This document shows, piece after piece, positions 22,860-34,265 of a stretch of DNA of 64,000 bases. Below the pieces are notes generated by a model, which saw only the letters and a list, made by a program, of their open reading frames with translations, searched no databases and was not told where the DNA came from. The translations under genes and the position numbers were made by a program. How positions within the stretch are numbered: position 1 is the stretch's first letter; every line of letters starts with the position of its first letter. Where the stretch lies: positions 43,843,797 to 43,907,796 of the forward strand of contig CP136061.1 of NCBI GenBank assembly GCA_032622095.1. The letters run 5' to 3'. The DNA comes from Siphonodentalium dalli (lineage: Eukaryota; Mollusca; Scaphopoda; Gadilida; Siphonodentaliidae).

Positions 22860-25480
22860 TACATGTGTGCATGTAGTAGTTTATAATATTGATCCCTGGG
22901 GTGGAACGCGGACGATTTGTCCGAGGTACGGCGAACAATTTCGACCGATAGTCTATATTATCAACATTACCCGCTTCCATCATCCCACAAAATGTTTAAC
23001 ATTTGTTGCAAATTGCTCTATCATAATGACAGCACTTACTCCCGTTTCGTAAAAACTTCCGCCAAGCATTAGGATTCGCATGCATCACTATTTACGAGAC
23101 AACCCATTAACGCCTCACAATCGATCAACATTGTGTTTCGATGATCGGTTTAGTGTCCAAAATTGGAAATGTTATGCGCTATAATTTCGGTTTCTCGTAA
23201 CAGTGTCGATATTGATGTTGTCAATGGCGTCTGTGTGATTTATGCCGCATATCTCGGCGAATATTAGACGGACGCTGTCGGTTTAATGCCCCGAGGGCAG
23301 CACGAATCTGATCTCTCTAGCCGTAATCAGTTATAATTTTGAGTGACCGACATGCGCGCATGTTTAAAGTTCACGGTGTTTAGTGTAAACAATATTCTGT
23401 TCTCAATTACGCAGATGTGCATAACATTACACATGATACACCAAGACTACGAAATGAAAATATGGTTTGACATTAAGCCATTATTAGTCATTTATACCAC
23501 AATTGCCTATTCTATTGTGTGTATAACACCTATTTTATAAACTTCATTTTTACACCGTACTGCCATGGGTATACATCCTTCTGCTGTGGGTATAAATTTC
23601 TACTGTGGGTGTAAATGTTCAAACGCAATTCCATGTATTAAACGTTCATGCCCACTGTAGAACTACATCGTAGTTAGAAAAATAGTTCCTATGTCACATT
23701 TATTTAAAATTGAAAGTTGTCATGATATCGTTTGAGAATTGCCAATTGATATGAGGACAATTGCCTGCATTTCAATCAAATGTAACTTGCTAGTGTTATG
23801 AAATAGGAAACATATGAATGTTAATTCCAAGTGACTGATCGCTCGGAAACAGTCTGACGTAATGACGTAAATGTATGCATCGCTACGCGTGACTTACATT
23901 CTATATAGCGTCGTGTTGTGTCTCGGTGTGGATACACATTCAAAGTAAATAGCTGGGTAGTTGAGTTGAATTCGCGGAACAAATAAAAACTAATAATTAT
24001 GGCACAAATAAAATACACGCATAGTAGCCAGGAGTACAACATGTTCACCACTCGTGGTGAAATTTTGTATCCTCGGCTACTATCGGTGTATTCTATATTT
24101 CCAGACCATGTGAATGTCGCCAAAACATAGTAATTATCATGTCATAGTACGTCTGTTCCACAACCACCAGCTGACCTCCCCTGCCCTTCAATATTGCGAT
24201 TTTTTTCCCCTACAAAATATATATGTGGACGACTCCTTACATATAATCAGTTGACTCATTTGCTCGAGATATGAACTCGTGTACTACGGTGGCGACTCTT
24301 ATATTTTCAATATCAGATAAATGAATATACTCATTCAGTATATTGGTTCCATCGATTGTGGTCTTTCCACTTAAACAGGTTCCATCAGTGCTCATAGGTT
24401 TTCATTGCTGTTATTAACTTTCAGTTATTCCTGTTATGCCACCGGCAACTCATTTAATTCGTCTGGTGACTTAAATGGTATGAATATTATGCGCCGTCCC
24501 TATATACGTGCCTGCTTTACATTATGGTAGTATAACTGAGTCTCATGTAGCAAATGGAAAATTATGAAATTAAAACAGAGACTGGGCGACCATTTGGTCA
24601 TCTAGCCAGGGATAGTCACCATGCATGTGAGAGAATACCCTGTTATTCATACACATCTTTGTTGCATGTGTGTGTATACTGATAATCTATGTGGATATAT
24701 GGATGCCAAACAGTAGTTGGGAAGTTAGAGTGTTTTCTTGTTTGAGAATTGCATTAATGAGAACATACAAAGCAACCTGAAACAGTACCGAAACATAACA
24801 AGTGTCTTCAACCGTGAGCGATAAGGACGGTAGAATCAAAGGGCTGTGTTATCAAGTTGTCGTCGAAGGTGACGCACGAATACACTCAAGGTATCCAGCT
24901 GTTGAAATCTGACACTCCACAGGCCTATAATTGGAAATGGTTCAAATGATGACCATGTCAGTCATAACAATATAAAATAAAAGGTTTTAAGAAAATATTT
25001 GACTTTTGTTCTCAAGACAATAAATTTCCCACTATTAAAGCACACAAATAGAAATATGAGAATGTCAAACTACTTTTGGTTTGAAATTTCCAACTTTAAA
25101 TGTGTCAGGAATGGAATTTCAACTATTTATTTTTTTGTCTTATTTTAGGAGTGAAAATTACTTATACAATTACAGTACATGGGACACGGAACATTGATAC
25201 ACTGACTAAATGATGAAGCCTCTGTGATTCGTTTTCCCTTTGTATTGTTAACGAAGCCATGGTGGTCGGTAATAAAACAGGAATGTTGGAATTATATCAA
25301 TGCGAACATACACACAGACCGGAAACATTACATCGAAACGTTACAATTTTCTTCAATCACATGTCTTCTGTGATAAGGACGGCAGATTCATGGGGCTTTT
25401 GTCAATTAGTCGGAGGATGTGACACAGGAAAACACTGATAACAAGTCTCCATTGATTTTCTTATTCATTACCCGAGAACA
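22860..25480. other. Unassigned stretch with weak internal repeats
   Basis: At 23560-23620 a GTGGGTATAAATTTCTACT-like phrase is repeated two to three times. A segment at 24800-24900 (GATAAGGACGG, then GACGCACGAATACAC) recurs at 25370-25440 as GATAAGGACGG, then GACACAGGAAAACAC. A minus-strand open frame of 100 codons (23821-24123) is unrecognised. Confidence 0.4.
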
Positions 25481-25671
25481 ACGTCATTAATGTGGTGGTT
25501 ATCATCAGGTTATGTGTACTTCCGTACCGACTAATGTTAGGAAGGTTTTAATACAACTATACTGTAAGTCGTGCCGGCGCACCGACAAACGTCACAAACT
25601 ACACTATGTTACAGATCGAAATATACGAATGTCGTTCAGACGATATTACAGTGCGTTCATTTATATCCACC

Positions 25672-26055
25672 GTGGAGCTCCGTCGTTCAGTGGTTAGCGT
25701 GTCGGATTTGTATTCGCTGTAAACGAATCGATGTGGGTTCGCAACGCGTCGGTCATAGTCTTCACACAGCAGTGACTTGGCCGTTTTGAACGACACCAAT
25801 TGTCGGATTGCTCGCTGTTTCAAAACCCGCGCAAAGTTGTGACCCTTGAGCAAGGTCACTCGTACTGTGTCGGATTCTGTGTCGTCATACTGATGAGTAC
25901 CAGATCATGTTCTGATCAATCTAGAGCAGCGCCTACAATTGCTGCAGCCGGTTCATTGGTTGGCTTGAACAAATGACTGGGGTAATATTGTACCAAGCGT
26001 GTTGGATCAAGTAATAAGGTTAATCGCTATATAAAACTGGTCATTATTATTATAT
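25672..26055 (+). mobile_element. tRNA-derived SINE with long body and ATT tail
   Basis: It begins GTGGAGCTCCGTCGTTCAGT with an A-box-like GTGGTTAGCGTGTCGG and a B-box-like GGGTTCGCAAC about 55 bp later. The body of about 280 bp ends CTATATAAAACTGGTCATT followed by ATT/AT repeats. It is inserted into a 340-bp unit exactly between CATTTATATC and CCCACGTCAAAATAAAC, which are contiguous apart from a TA run in the other units. This is the full-length relative of the truncated copy at 9586-9761. Transcription by pol III is inferred from the boxes. Confidence 0.87.
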
Positions 26056-26864
26056 ATATGCCCACGTCAAAATAAACTAATTTTGTTATCAACATGCCTT
26101 TATACTCACTGTGTTAACACTTTTATGTCCCCACCCAAACGGCCGAATTCTGGTCCCTGGTCTAGACCACCCTAATAATCACGGTGTTCCATGTCTGGAC
26201 CTGGTCTCGCGAAACCACCTGGTCTCGATTTAGATTAGGCGGATTATTGTTCAATCAACGACGATCGGTGTATCGACGGACAAAGGCACGCTTGGTGCTC
26301 GAACAATATGATTGCGTTCACGTCGCGAATAGTTGAGCATTAATGTAACGGGTTATCACCGAACACGTGCGGTGTGTCGTCTTTATTAGCATGTGACTAG
26401 AGTGTCTCCATGTGGATGGTGGGGGTGTTGTCTATATTTCCAATCCGCTCCATCCAAAGTTGTGGGGGGGGGGTGAGACACCCAAGTTCCCATGTCGCCA
26501 CGACCCTACCATTATGTTTATTTATTATGATAACCTATTTTGATGTCAGCGGTTTGAGTAAATGTTTTAGTTGAGTAAAAAAAAAAACTTGTTTCACGGC
26601 CGATGGAACCACCCATGGCCTATACGTGGCTATACATTGTTTATATATCACCTCCCCATGCACCGAATAATCAGTCTCAGAGACCGCCCTTTTAGATCTC
26701 GACCCAAAAATATAATGGGCTAAAAACAATTGCGCCCATCATTTCAGTTGCCATCATTCCAATTTCCAAGAATCCAAATGGTAAGACATTATTGGAACAA
26801 GGACGATTTAACAAAATGTACGTTCTAATAAGAATTTCTCAGAGATTTCTAGGGTTTGATTTGT

Positions 26865-27028
26865 TAGGGTTTATCGTCGATCTAGCCGCTAGGCCACACA
26901 CGACGTTGTCAATTTTACGGGTGGAGGAAAGACCACGCAGGGGCCTAATTTCACCGAGAAATCGTCCCATTGCGTGCAGAAACCACTGATCCCCGGAAAG
27001 CAACTGACAAACACTATCTGAAAGCCGA
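26865..27028 (-). mobile_element. SINE fragment
   Basis: TTAGGGTTTATCGTCGATCT, then TTACGGGTGGAGGAAAG and AACCACTGATCCCCG parallel the 3' half of the SINE at 10078-10392 in the same orientation. The head is lost where the LINE fragment begins. Confidence 0.65.
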
Positions 27029-27029
27029 C

Positions 27030-27635
27030 ACGTCAAAAAAATGACACTGTTTCATAAAATCGCAACCGGAAACGCCCCAAATTATTTACTAAAAGCCTTA
27101 CCACAGAAAGTAGAAGATTCAACTGATTATAACTTGAGGAACGGTACCAACTTTATTCCCTTTCGAGCGGCACCCAGTTTCCGCGCAACATTTTTCCCGT
27201 CCTGTGTTAACGAGTGGAATCAATTAATACCCGAGCAGAGGTGTTTGAAAACCGACCCTTTTAAAAATGCTATTGAGGTGAAAATGCCAAGACCGCCAAG
27301 GTACTATAATACAGGTAAACGAACACTGAACATTCTTCATTGTAGAATCAGATGCTGCTGTAGCGATCTTAATCTCGACAAATTAAATAACTATATAGCT
27401 TTATCTCCACCGTGTGCGTGTGCATGGTAGCCCAATCGAAGATGCTTATCACTACTTCTTTGAATGTGTTCATTATACACAAATAAGACCGGAACTATTC
27501 GATAATTTGATACAATTTGGTATTATAACCCTTGAAAACCTAGTAATAGGAAACCCCTTAATTAGTGACCGCGATAATACTGAAATGTTCTTGGCCGTTC
27601 ATATATACATTGCACTGTCAGAACGATTCTCGTGA
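27030..27635 (+). pseudogene. Reverse transcriptase C-terminal region (LINE ORF2) with one frameshift
   Basis: The protein of the LINE reverse transcriptase ends in a thumb-like region and a Cys/His motif. Here the frame reads KIATGNAPNYLLKALP, YNLRNGTNF, SFRATFFPSCVNEWNQL and ILHCRIRCCCSDLN, then SPPCAC. A frame change near 27415-27425 interrupts it, and the text continues in another frame as SPIEDAYHYFFECVHYTQIR, ending at 27635. The C-x-C then H-x4-C spacing is the usual C-terminal zinc-like motif of these enzymes. The catalytic domain (with its YxDD box) is absent, so the copy is dead. Confidence 0.82.
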
Positions 27636-28199
27636 ATCCAGTGGACTTGGATCAGTCTTACTACAAAACTTCTTACTTATTATAAAACATAACACAAAAC
27701 AAAATTACATACATGTATGGGAGTTACCCAATATACCATTTTCTTTGTTGCACTAATTGAAAAAAAAAAATATATTTTTGTTTGTTTGTTTGCCGCTTTA
27801 TACTTTGCTTAGTGAGGCACCGCCCGACCTGGCCACAACTCCCACCACACATCAGACAATTAATCCAGTACTTATCACGCCCGCCCCCTCAGTAACCAGT
27901 AACCAAGATCTCACTGAATTTATATACCAAAGATATACTATATGACATTGCAGATTATTGTCCTGCATACAACGCCCCGCCGTTGTTCAACCCGCTCTAA
28001 TATAGTATACACATTATAAATACATTAACAATATATGTATATTTGCCTTGTCGATTCGGTCGGTGCCTCTCTAACCCCTGTTTGTTTATCTGGGAACGGG
28101 ACAAATCTAAGTGTCGGCACTTGTGCCCCAATCCCAATTGTTGTATGTATATATACATGTATATATTATACGGCAATAAAATATGTTTAAACTAAACTG
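27030..28199 (+). mobile_element. 5'-truncated LINE: ORF2 C-terminus and 3' UTR
   Basis: Only the last 600 bp of ORF2 plus a 560-bp 3' UTR remain, the normal outcome of incomplete reverse transcription. The 3' end reads GGCAATAAAATATG then TTTAAACTAAACT, an ending widespread among invertebrate LINEs. It is nested in the 3.3-kb transposon and followed directly by a SINE head. Its family is probably not that of the two ORF1 copies; no overlap allows a test. Confidence 0.82.
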
Positions 28200-28202
28200 A
28201 CA

Positions 28203-28340
28203 AACTTGCCCAGATACACGATTCCGGTCACCCTCCCTATGACGGGGTTCGAACCAGCTTCGTCAGCGCTGGACGGACTGGACTGAGACGGTGTAAAATT
28301 CACCTGGCACTCTACCGACTGAACCACCGGGGCCCCCGAA
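28203..28340 (-). mobile_element. SINE head (tRNA-like) fragment
   Basis: On the minus strand GGTGGTTCAGTCGGTAGAG (A box) and GCTGGTTCGAACCCCG (B box) are about 60 bp apart, as in a pol III promoter. The body is missing beyond CACCCTCC, where the LINE 3' end joins. An intact tRNA gene is excluded because the arms do not pair into a cloverleaf. Confidence 0.72.
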
Positions 28341-28424
28341 ATTTCTAGGGACACAAGATAGTAAACTCCATTCTTGTATTTCTTTTTCGGCAAATGCGTT
28401 TAAATAAAAGAATCATAAATTTAT

Positions 28425-28502
28425 ATATTTTTTTTTTTTTTTTCTTCTATGTTTTTTTATTTTTTTTTTTATTTTAATGTTTTGAATTTTTTTTTTTTTC
28501 GT
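28425..28502. repeat. Poly-T rich tract
   Basis: Three long T runs are separated by short CTTCTATG-, A- and AATG-type interruptions. On the minus strand it is a long A-rich tail directly after the open frames at 28474-28774, compatible with a retroposed copy on that strand. Confidence 0.8.
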
Positions 28503-28561
28503 CTTTACTGTTTGGTTTTTTTTGCTTTACGTTTATAATAAAATTACTTAAAACATCAGTA

Positions 28562-28774
28562 TTATTCTTGTTCAAAACACTGGAATAATCTACGTGAATG
28601 GGCCGTACGAGTAACCCCATTAAGAAGCATTCCAACGTCAATGTTATGAATACGCCGGGAAAGCCCCGCATCCCGCCCATGTGATGTAAGACGAAAATGA
28701 AAATCCGATGTGCCATTCACTGTTATGTCGGGTCGCCCATGCTCATCCACAGCAAATCGCCGGGGTACACGCAC
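28562..28774 (-). other. GC-richer open frame ahead of the A-rich tail, possible retroposed or transposon coding remnant
   Basis: The 70-codon frame begins MRVPRRFAVDEHGRPDIT and contains DFHFRLTSHGRDAG. The segment is more GC-rich than its surroundings and looks coding-like, but I recognise no family. An overlapping 80-codon frame runs on the same strand. It could be a processed pseudogene, or what is left of the gene of the host 3.3-kb transposon. Confidence 0.25.
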
Positions 28775-30104
28775 GCATGATTGTTACAGTTATGATAGGT
28801 GACATTATATAAAACACAGTTACACTAGATCATTTATAATGTCCAGTTAAAAGCCAGCTTGTGATTGCTCAAACTATTCACCATCGTGCGAATGACTGGC
28901 TTACAATCAAACTAATAATCCGTATTAGAGCACCATAAATATATTCTCGAAACCACACTTCGCTATTCTCGGCTCAGGATCAAGTCTCGGTTTATACAAA
29001 AATCTCAGACCAGGGGGGGACTAGGTCTCAGTTGCAGACTATTATCTATAACACACATAATTATGGATTATATTAAATCTTGTCCAGTTCATATATAATT
29101 ATAATCTTTACTCTACACGACATACAAATATAACACAATTACAATTTGGTTAACATAAAGTTAAATGCTTCCAAAAAATACTTATGTTTCTGTTACCAGA
29201 ACTTGTACGTTACCACATGGTTCGAATTATGAACAAACCGACAAAGGCTTGAATGACAATAAGAAGGCAAACCTTGGTTTACGTAAACCTGAGTTTCAAA
29301 AAGACGAGAATACGGACCAGTGCTGACCAATAATCACAGCTTACTCGCATCGAAGCTGGGTAACACATCGCGATCACCGTGGTTTCGGCCTGGTCTAGAC
29401 TATAGTTTACATGAAACCCTGGTCTAGACCAGGGACCAGAATTCGGCCGATAGTATCTGAGTTAATGTGCTAAAAATGGTATTGACTTGAATATGAGTTG
29501 GTTGTTTCATTTGAGCTGCTTTCAGTCAAAGTAAACAATGGCGATCTGATGGCTGGTTACCTGAGAACAACGACATTAATATGGTGGTTGTGTGTACTCG
29601 TGTACCAACATATGTTAGGAGGATCTTTATACAACTATATTGTAATTCGTGCCGTCGCACCGACAAACTACACTATATTATAGTTATCACTAGAAAGTCG
29701 TTCAATCGATATTAAATTGCGCCCATTTATATATATACACCCACGTCAAAATAAACAAATTTGATTCGAAACATGCATTTGTATTCACAATAATAACCCT
29801 TATCTGCCCCACCCATCTCTAAATTAATGTGGTAAAAAATTATCTTGACTTGAAGGACTTTTATTTTTAAAAATGATTTGTCAGCGGAGTTTTGGTACAA
29901 CAATGCCGTAAGTCGTACCGGCGCTTCCACACCATGTTATAGTTATCAACAGAAAGATAAGAACATATTTCAAATGATACTAAATAGCGCCCATTTATAT
30001 ATATATATATATATATACGAAATTGAAACATGCCTTTGCGCTCACTTTATTAACCATTTTCAGCCCCACCCATATCTGAGTTAATGTGCTAAAATTTATC
30101 TTGT

Positions 30105-30430
30105 TTTAGGTGGATAATCTGGTTAGAATCGCCTCAATTTGAGTCAAATAATGTGCTGAAAATAAGAGCATTTAGTCACATTATCGACTCATAATGAGCG
30201 ATTCTAACCAAATTATGTGAGGACAATGACTCAGATAAGCCAATTCACGACTTTCCAGGTGTACGCACATTGACATGTGTTTTCACTGTGCCCCACGCCA
30301 TTGAACGAAATAACGGATATGACTCCATTATCTGATTATTTCAGAATCAAATAATCACATTATGCACCTACTTCACATTATAGGTCATGTGCGTATTTAC
30401 CCGAGGATATGTTGTAATATAACTTTGTTT
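30105..30430 (+). repeat. Inverted pair of about 290-bp repeats, left member
   Basis: This interrupts a 340-bp unit (the unit resumes with ATTTGAGCTGC at 30436). The text runs GGTTAGAATCGCCTC, AATAATGTGCTGA, CACATTATCGACTCATAATG and GATTATTTCAGAATCAAATA, ending CACATTATAGGTC. It is matched in inverse at 31770-32060. Its first 100 bp also fold on themselves (GTTAGAATCGCCTC against GAGCGATTCTAAC). Confidence 0.78.
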
Positions 30431-31150
30431 TTACATTTGAGCTGCATTGTGGCAAAGTAAACAATGGCGATCTGATGGCTAGTTTCCCGAGAACAACGAC
30501 ATTCATGTGGTGGTTATGTGTACTCGTGTACTGACAAATGTTAGGAGGATTTTGATACAACTATAGTGAAAGTCGTGCCGTCACACAGACAAATTACACT
30601 ATACTTTAGTTATCACTAGAAAGATTCAAGATTGTCGATGTTTCGATTTGATTAAGAATTTTTAACTTAATTTCTTCAAGAAATATATATTTTTTAAATA
30701 TGTGCCATGATTGTAAGTGGTCAAATAGGCTGCCTTACTGCGCAGCATGTACATTTTCAGAGGACGTTCCAAAGACACAAATATAACGAAACGATATTAA
30801 ATTGCGTCCTTTTATATATATACACCCACGTCAAAACAAATTTGATTCGAAACATGCATTTGTACTCACACTATTAACCCTTTTCTTCCTCCACCCATCT
30901 CTAAATTAATGTGATAAAAAAATTATCTCGACTTGAAATTGACTTTTTTTCCATTCATTTGAGCTGCCATTAATGTGGTGGCTGTTTGTACTCGTGTACC
31001 GACATATGTTAGGAGGGTTTTGGTACAACTATGCCGTAAGTTGTGCCGTCGCACCGACTAACTACACTGCTATAGTTATTACTAGACAGATACAAACATA
31101 GTTCAAACGATATACAATTAGTAAACACTGGCGATCTGATGGCTAGTAGA

Positions 31151-31769
31151 AATCACTCCGATAACAATGACACACCATTCATTAGATGAACTGGACGTAA
31201 CCATGGCTGACATTACATGGGAGCACATATACCCCATGGTTGCGAATCTTAGAACCAACGTAATGCTATTTTTCAACACCTACGTGTAAATTTACACATT
31301 AAACACCCATTTATTTTTCTATTTACATGTATGTCCCAAAAACTTTTATAATGAACAAATGTGCCCCAAAATGACATTTTTAGAAACAAGTTTAGACTAA
31401 GGTTTCATAGAGGGATATTAGTTGATTTTCTTCAAAGTATTTTGTTATATTCCTTAACAATTTGTTGAATCTAGTATGCTTAAAATGTTACGAGAAAATC
31501 ACGGCATAGTAGTGGTAGACTATCCATTGAGTACACAACCAATCTGCGCATTGTGAAATGCGGGATGACAATTAAGAACATACAACAAAGCAGATTATGC
31601 AAGACTCTTTATTTACTAGCCCTGAATGTATGTGAAACTGGGTCAGTAAAATTTCATTGGATAGAAAAAGTAAAGGATATCCTAACAAAATTGGTGGTCA
31701 GATCCATCTCTGGAACATGGACAATGTTCCATGTTCAGATACATTATTATCTCGCAGAAATACTAACAT
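31151..31769. other. Unassigned interior between the inverted repeats
   Basis: A 72-codon plus-strand open frame at 31553-31771 is unrecognised. No repeats were seen. Confidence 0.3.
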
Positions 31770-32060
31770 AATCGACCTATAATGTGAAATTGGTACATAA
31801 TGTGATTATTTGATTCTGAAATGAGCAGATAATGGACTCTTACCCGTTAATTCGTTTTATCGCGCGGGCCATATACATTGAAAACACTGTTTAAGAGCGT
31901 GCACCTGAAAAGTAGTGAGCTGGCTTTTTGTGTCATTGTCCGCACATAATTTCGTTAGAATCGCCTCATTATGAGTCGATAATGTGACTAAATTGTTCTC
32001 AAATTCAGCACATTATCGACTCAAAATGAACCGATTCTAAGCATATTTATCTATCTAAAC
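31770..32060 (-). repeat. Inverted pair of about 290-bp repeats, right member
   Basis: Inverse of 30105-30390, with long identical stretches such as TAATGTGATTATTTGATTCT. Together with the left copy it could form a hairpin with a loop of about 1.35 kb, or be two independent MITE insertions in opposite orientation. A further direct copy of its end (GCACATTATCGACTCAAA through GCAGATAATGTGC) lies at 32268-32347. Confidence 0.78.
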
Positions 32061-32401
32061 AAGTTGTATTATAAGCAGATAATGTGCTGGTTTTTGAGAG
32101 AACAGACTATTTAATTAGTCAAATCCGTAATGTGTGGTTATTGAAAGTGTAGGCAACGCCTATAAAATACATCAATTTTGAGATACACTTGGATAGTTTG
32201 GACAAAAAAGTAGAATATCTGTCAATTCCGTACTCGTAACGACCCCTTACCAATAGGAAATGAAAGCACATTATCGACTCAAATTGAGGTAGTTCTAAGC
32301 AGATTATCTACCTAAACAAGTTCTATTATAAGCAGATAATGTGCAGGTTTTCGGCAGAACAGGCTGAATGTCTCTTCACAGACTTTGCTCGTTCGTCCGG
32401 C

Positions 32402-32698
32402 CACAGTTACTGGACATAACGTCCCAAAAATAAGGGTTTAATCGAGTTTATAAATCGTAATCCAATATAAAGAGCTAAAGTTATGAATCTATTACCAGGT
32501 GCCCGGACAAACATCTCAAATAAAAGCACTAAACACAAAATACCGGGCATATGTCGCCTCTTTCCTATAAATAACATACTCACCTACAACTCTGCAGCGA
32601 TAAATCGTTCCCGACGCCAACTTAGCGGAGTTTAAAACAGTTTTCACCATTAACTCGATTAAACCCTTATATTTGGGACTTTATGTCCAGTAACTGTG
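32402..32698. mobile_element. MITE with CACAGTTACTGGACAT ends
   Basis: The left end CACAGTTACTGGACATAACG and the right end, whose inverse reads CACAGTTACTGGACATAAAG, are near-identical, and both continue as TCCCAAA and AAGGGTTTAATCGAG. Arms are about 48 bp, total 297 bp. No clear target duplication was found, so the class is undetermined. Confidence 0.82.
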
Positions 32699-32922
32699 AT
32701 CCGACTGATAAACCTTGAACTGGATGCAAGTGATGAGGGTTACCGCCATTGGTGTTGTTGCTGCTGTTGTTGGTGTTGTTTCTGGCATTGTAGACACGGT
32801 ATTTGAAGGTATGGGCATATATAATTATATATTATTTTAGATGTTGAAAAATAAAACAAAAGTATTCATTAATTGTGATACCAGAAAATAAGGATTAATT
32901 AATTTGGCCAATCAAATCAGAA

Positions 32923-33300
32923 TTGGCCAGAAAAATATTTTCCCAGCCCAGCATGAACCCTGGTCATGAATGGACTATGAATGTAAGGTATGCCGGGGTT
33001 GGTGGGTGGCCCGAGGGGCAAAAACGCGTTTTTTACAACCTCATGCAAATCTTTACTAAAGACCTTTTGTTCCCATATTTGACATTTCCTAACAGTTTAA
33101 AACATATTATAAGAATGTATAACTGCAAAAAAACACCATATTTATGTTACTGTGACCTCATATGGGCCTTAGTGGAGATGACATTAAGCTATGGCATGTT
33201 GAATATGGGGCGGTGGGGTCAAAAAAATCATCCCCGACACCCTTTGGAAAGAAGCTTTGAGAAATGTAAAACTGAAATCAATAAACTTGTTTTGATGTAA
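32923..33300 (+). other. Unrecognised 125-codon open frame
   Basis: The protein starts MARKIFSQPSMNPGHEW and has no domain I can name. The DNA just upstream (TTTGGCCAATCAAATC, then CCCAGCCCAGCATGAACC) resembles 9350-9405, so part of this frame lies over a dispersed repeat. Probably non-coding. Confidence 0.15.
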
Positions 33301-34265
33301 CTAAAGCCTGGCACAAGAGCGAGCAACAGTCTCAAACATCATTGTGACTATCAATGGCTAGAATATAACTCATCACACTGTTCATCAGTGCATCAAGCCA
33401 ATCAGTGAACTATTTGCATGTTTATCAACTCATATGATCGGTTACTCTCACAACACCTAAAATATCCAAGTCTGGCATAGTGACTGTTTGTCATTTATTA
33501 TAACAGAGGTTGCTCCAGTAGACTAACAAAAGTGTTAAGGCATAATGCTAGATAATGGGCTGATTGACAGACTAATCGGGAAATGCTTAGAAATTATGAA
33601 ATTGTATGTATCCTGTACAATGACCTAAGTTTGCATATGTAAGTACACTTGTCCTGATGTATCTAATGCCTAGACCATTGTGTGCATGGAAAAAGAGCGA
33701 GTAATTGTATCAAACATTAATGTGACTATCAATGGGTAGAAAATATATGTCATCAGTGCATCAAGCCAATCAGTGAATTATTTGCATGTCTTTCAACTCA
33801 GATGATCTCTCATATGACCTAAAGTGTCCAAGTCTGGTATAGTGCTGTAACTGCTTGTCATCTATATATATAAACGAGTAGGATCTGTTCAAATAAAATA
33901 CAATTGGTTTTGTTAAATTGAGCAAGGAATTCAATGTTTAAAAAAATATATTAAAACAATATACATAAATCAAAATGTTTCAATGACCAAATGTGTTTGA
34001 AGCGCACAGAGGGCCATCGCTAAATGAAGGCTCTGTCTAAGATCAAAATGTGTGCGAAGTCCCACAGGTATCTCCGATGCTGAATATAGGTTCCCAATTG
34101 GAGCCTGTTTCAACTACTTTAGTATAATAGAAGTAAGTTGCTCCAGTAGACTAACATAAGTGGTATGGAATATGTTAGATAATGGGTTGGTTGACAGACT
34201 AATCAGGAAATAGTCAAATTATGAATTGTTTTGCATTCTGCACAATGACCTAAGTTTACAGATGA
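33283..34265. repeat. Tandem repeat of about 362-bp units, second unit interrupted
   Basis: Unit 1 (33283-33644) and unit 2 (from 33645) share AAGAGCGAG, CATCAGTGCATCAAGCCAAT, TATTTGCATG, CAAGTCTGG, GTTGCTCCAGTAGACTAACA and ACAATGACCTAAGTTT in order. Unit 2 is split by an insert of about 260 bp (33863-34122) that unit 1 lacks. Confidence 0.85.
33863..34122 (+). mobile_element. Insert within the second 362-bp unit, related to 52680-52870
   Basis: Defined by comparison with unit 1, which lacks it. It contains TCAAAATGT, GAAGGCTCTGTCTAAG and CCGATGCTGAATA, then GCCTGTTTCAACTA, matching in order 52695-52860 (AAAGGCTCTGTTTATG, CCGACGCTGAATAAA, GCCTGTTTCTGCTA). A dispersed repeat family of unknown type. 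Confidence 0.6.

Larger units (their letters stand above)
26140..29449. mobile_element. 3.3-kb transposon with about 30-bp inverted ends inserted in the 340-bp array
   Basis: The ends CGGCCGAATTCTGGTCCCTG and CAGGGACCAGAATTCGGCCG are exact inverted copies, continuing through the palindromic TGGTCTAGACCA. Further TGGTCTAGACC or GGACCTGGTCTC motifs lie just inside both ends. Outside, the left flank ends in CCCCACCCA and the right flank resumes at TATCTGAGTTAATG. Those two are joined in an uninterrupted unit near 30060, so the insertion is proven by an empty site. The interior is mostly other insertions (SINE pieces, a LINE 3' end, a poly-T tract). No transposase was recognised and the target duplication is not exact. 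Confidence 0.8.
25481..31150. repeat. Dispersed array of about 340-bp units, broken by insertions
   Basis: Units share GAGAACAACGACATTAATGT, GTGTACTCGTGTACC, CATATGTTAGGAGG, GTCGTGCCGTCGCACCGAC, CCATTTATATATATACACCC and CACGTCAAAATAAAC in a fixed order. Copies start near 25470, 29480, 30440 and 30950, with a partial one near 29830-30100. The first and second are parts of one neighbourhood separated by a SINE and the 3.3-kb element. No coding frame is conserved between units. Confidence 0.8.

Noticed and set aside
28240-28340. A second tRNA gene
   Set aside because: Same reasoning: pol III boxes with an unpaired acceptor region, abutting a LINE 3' end.
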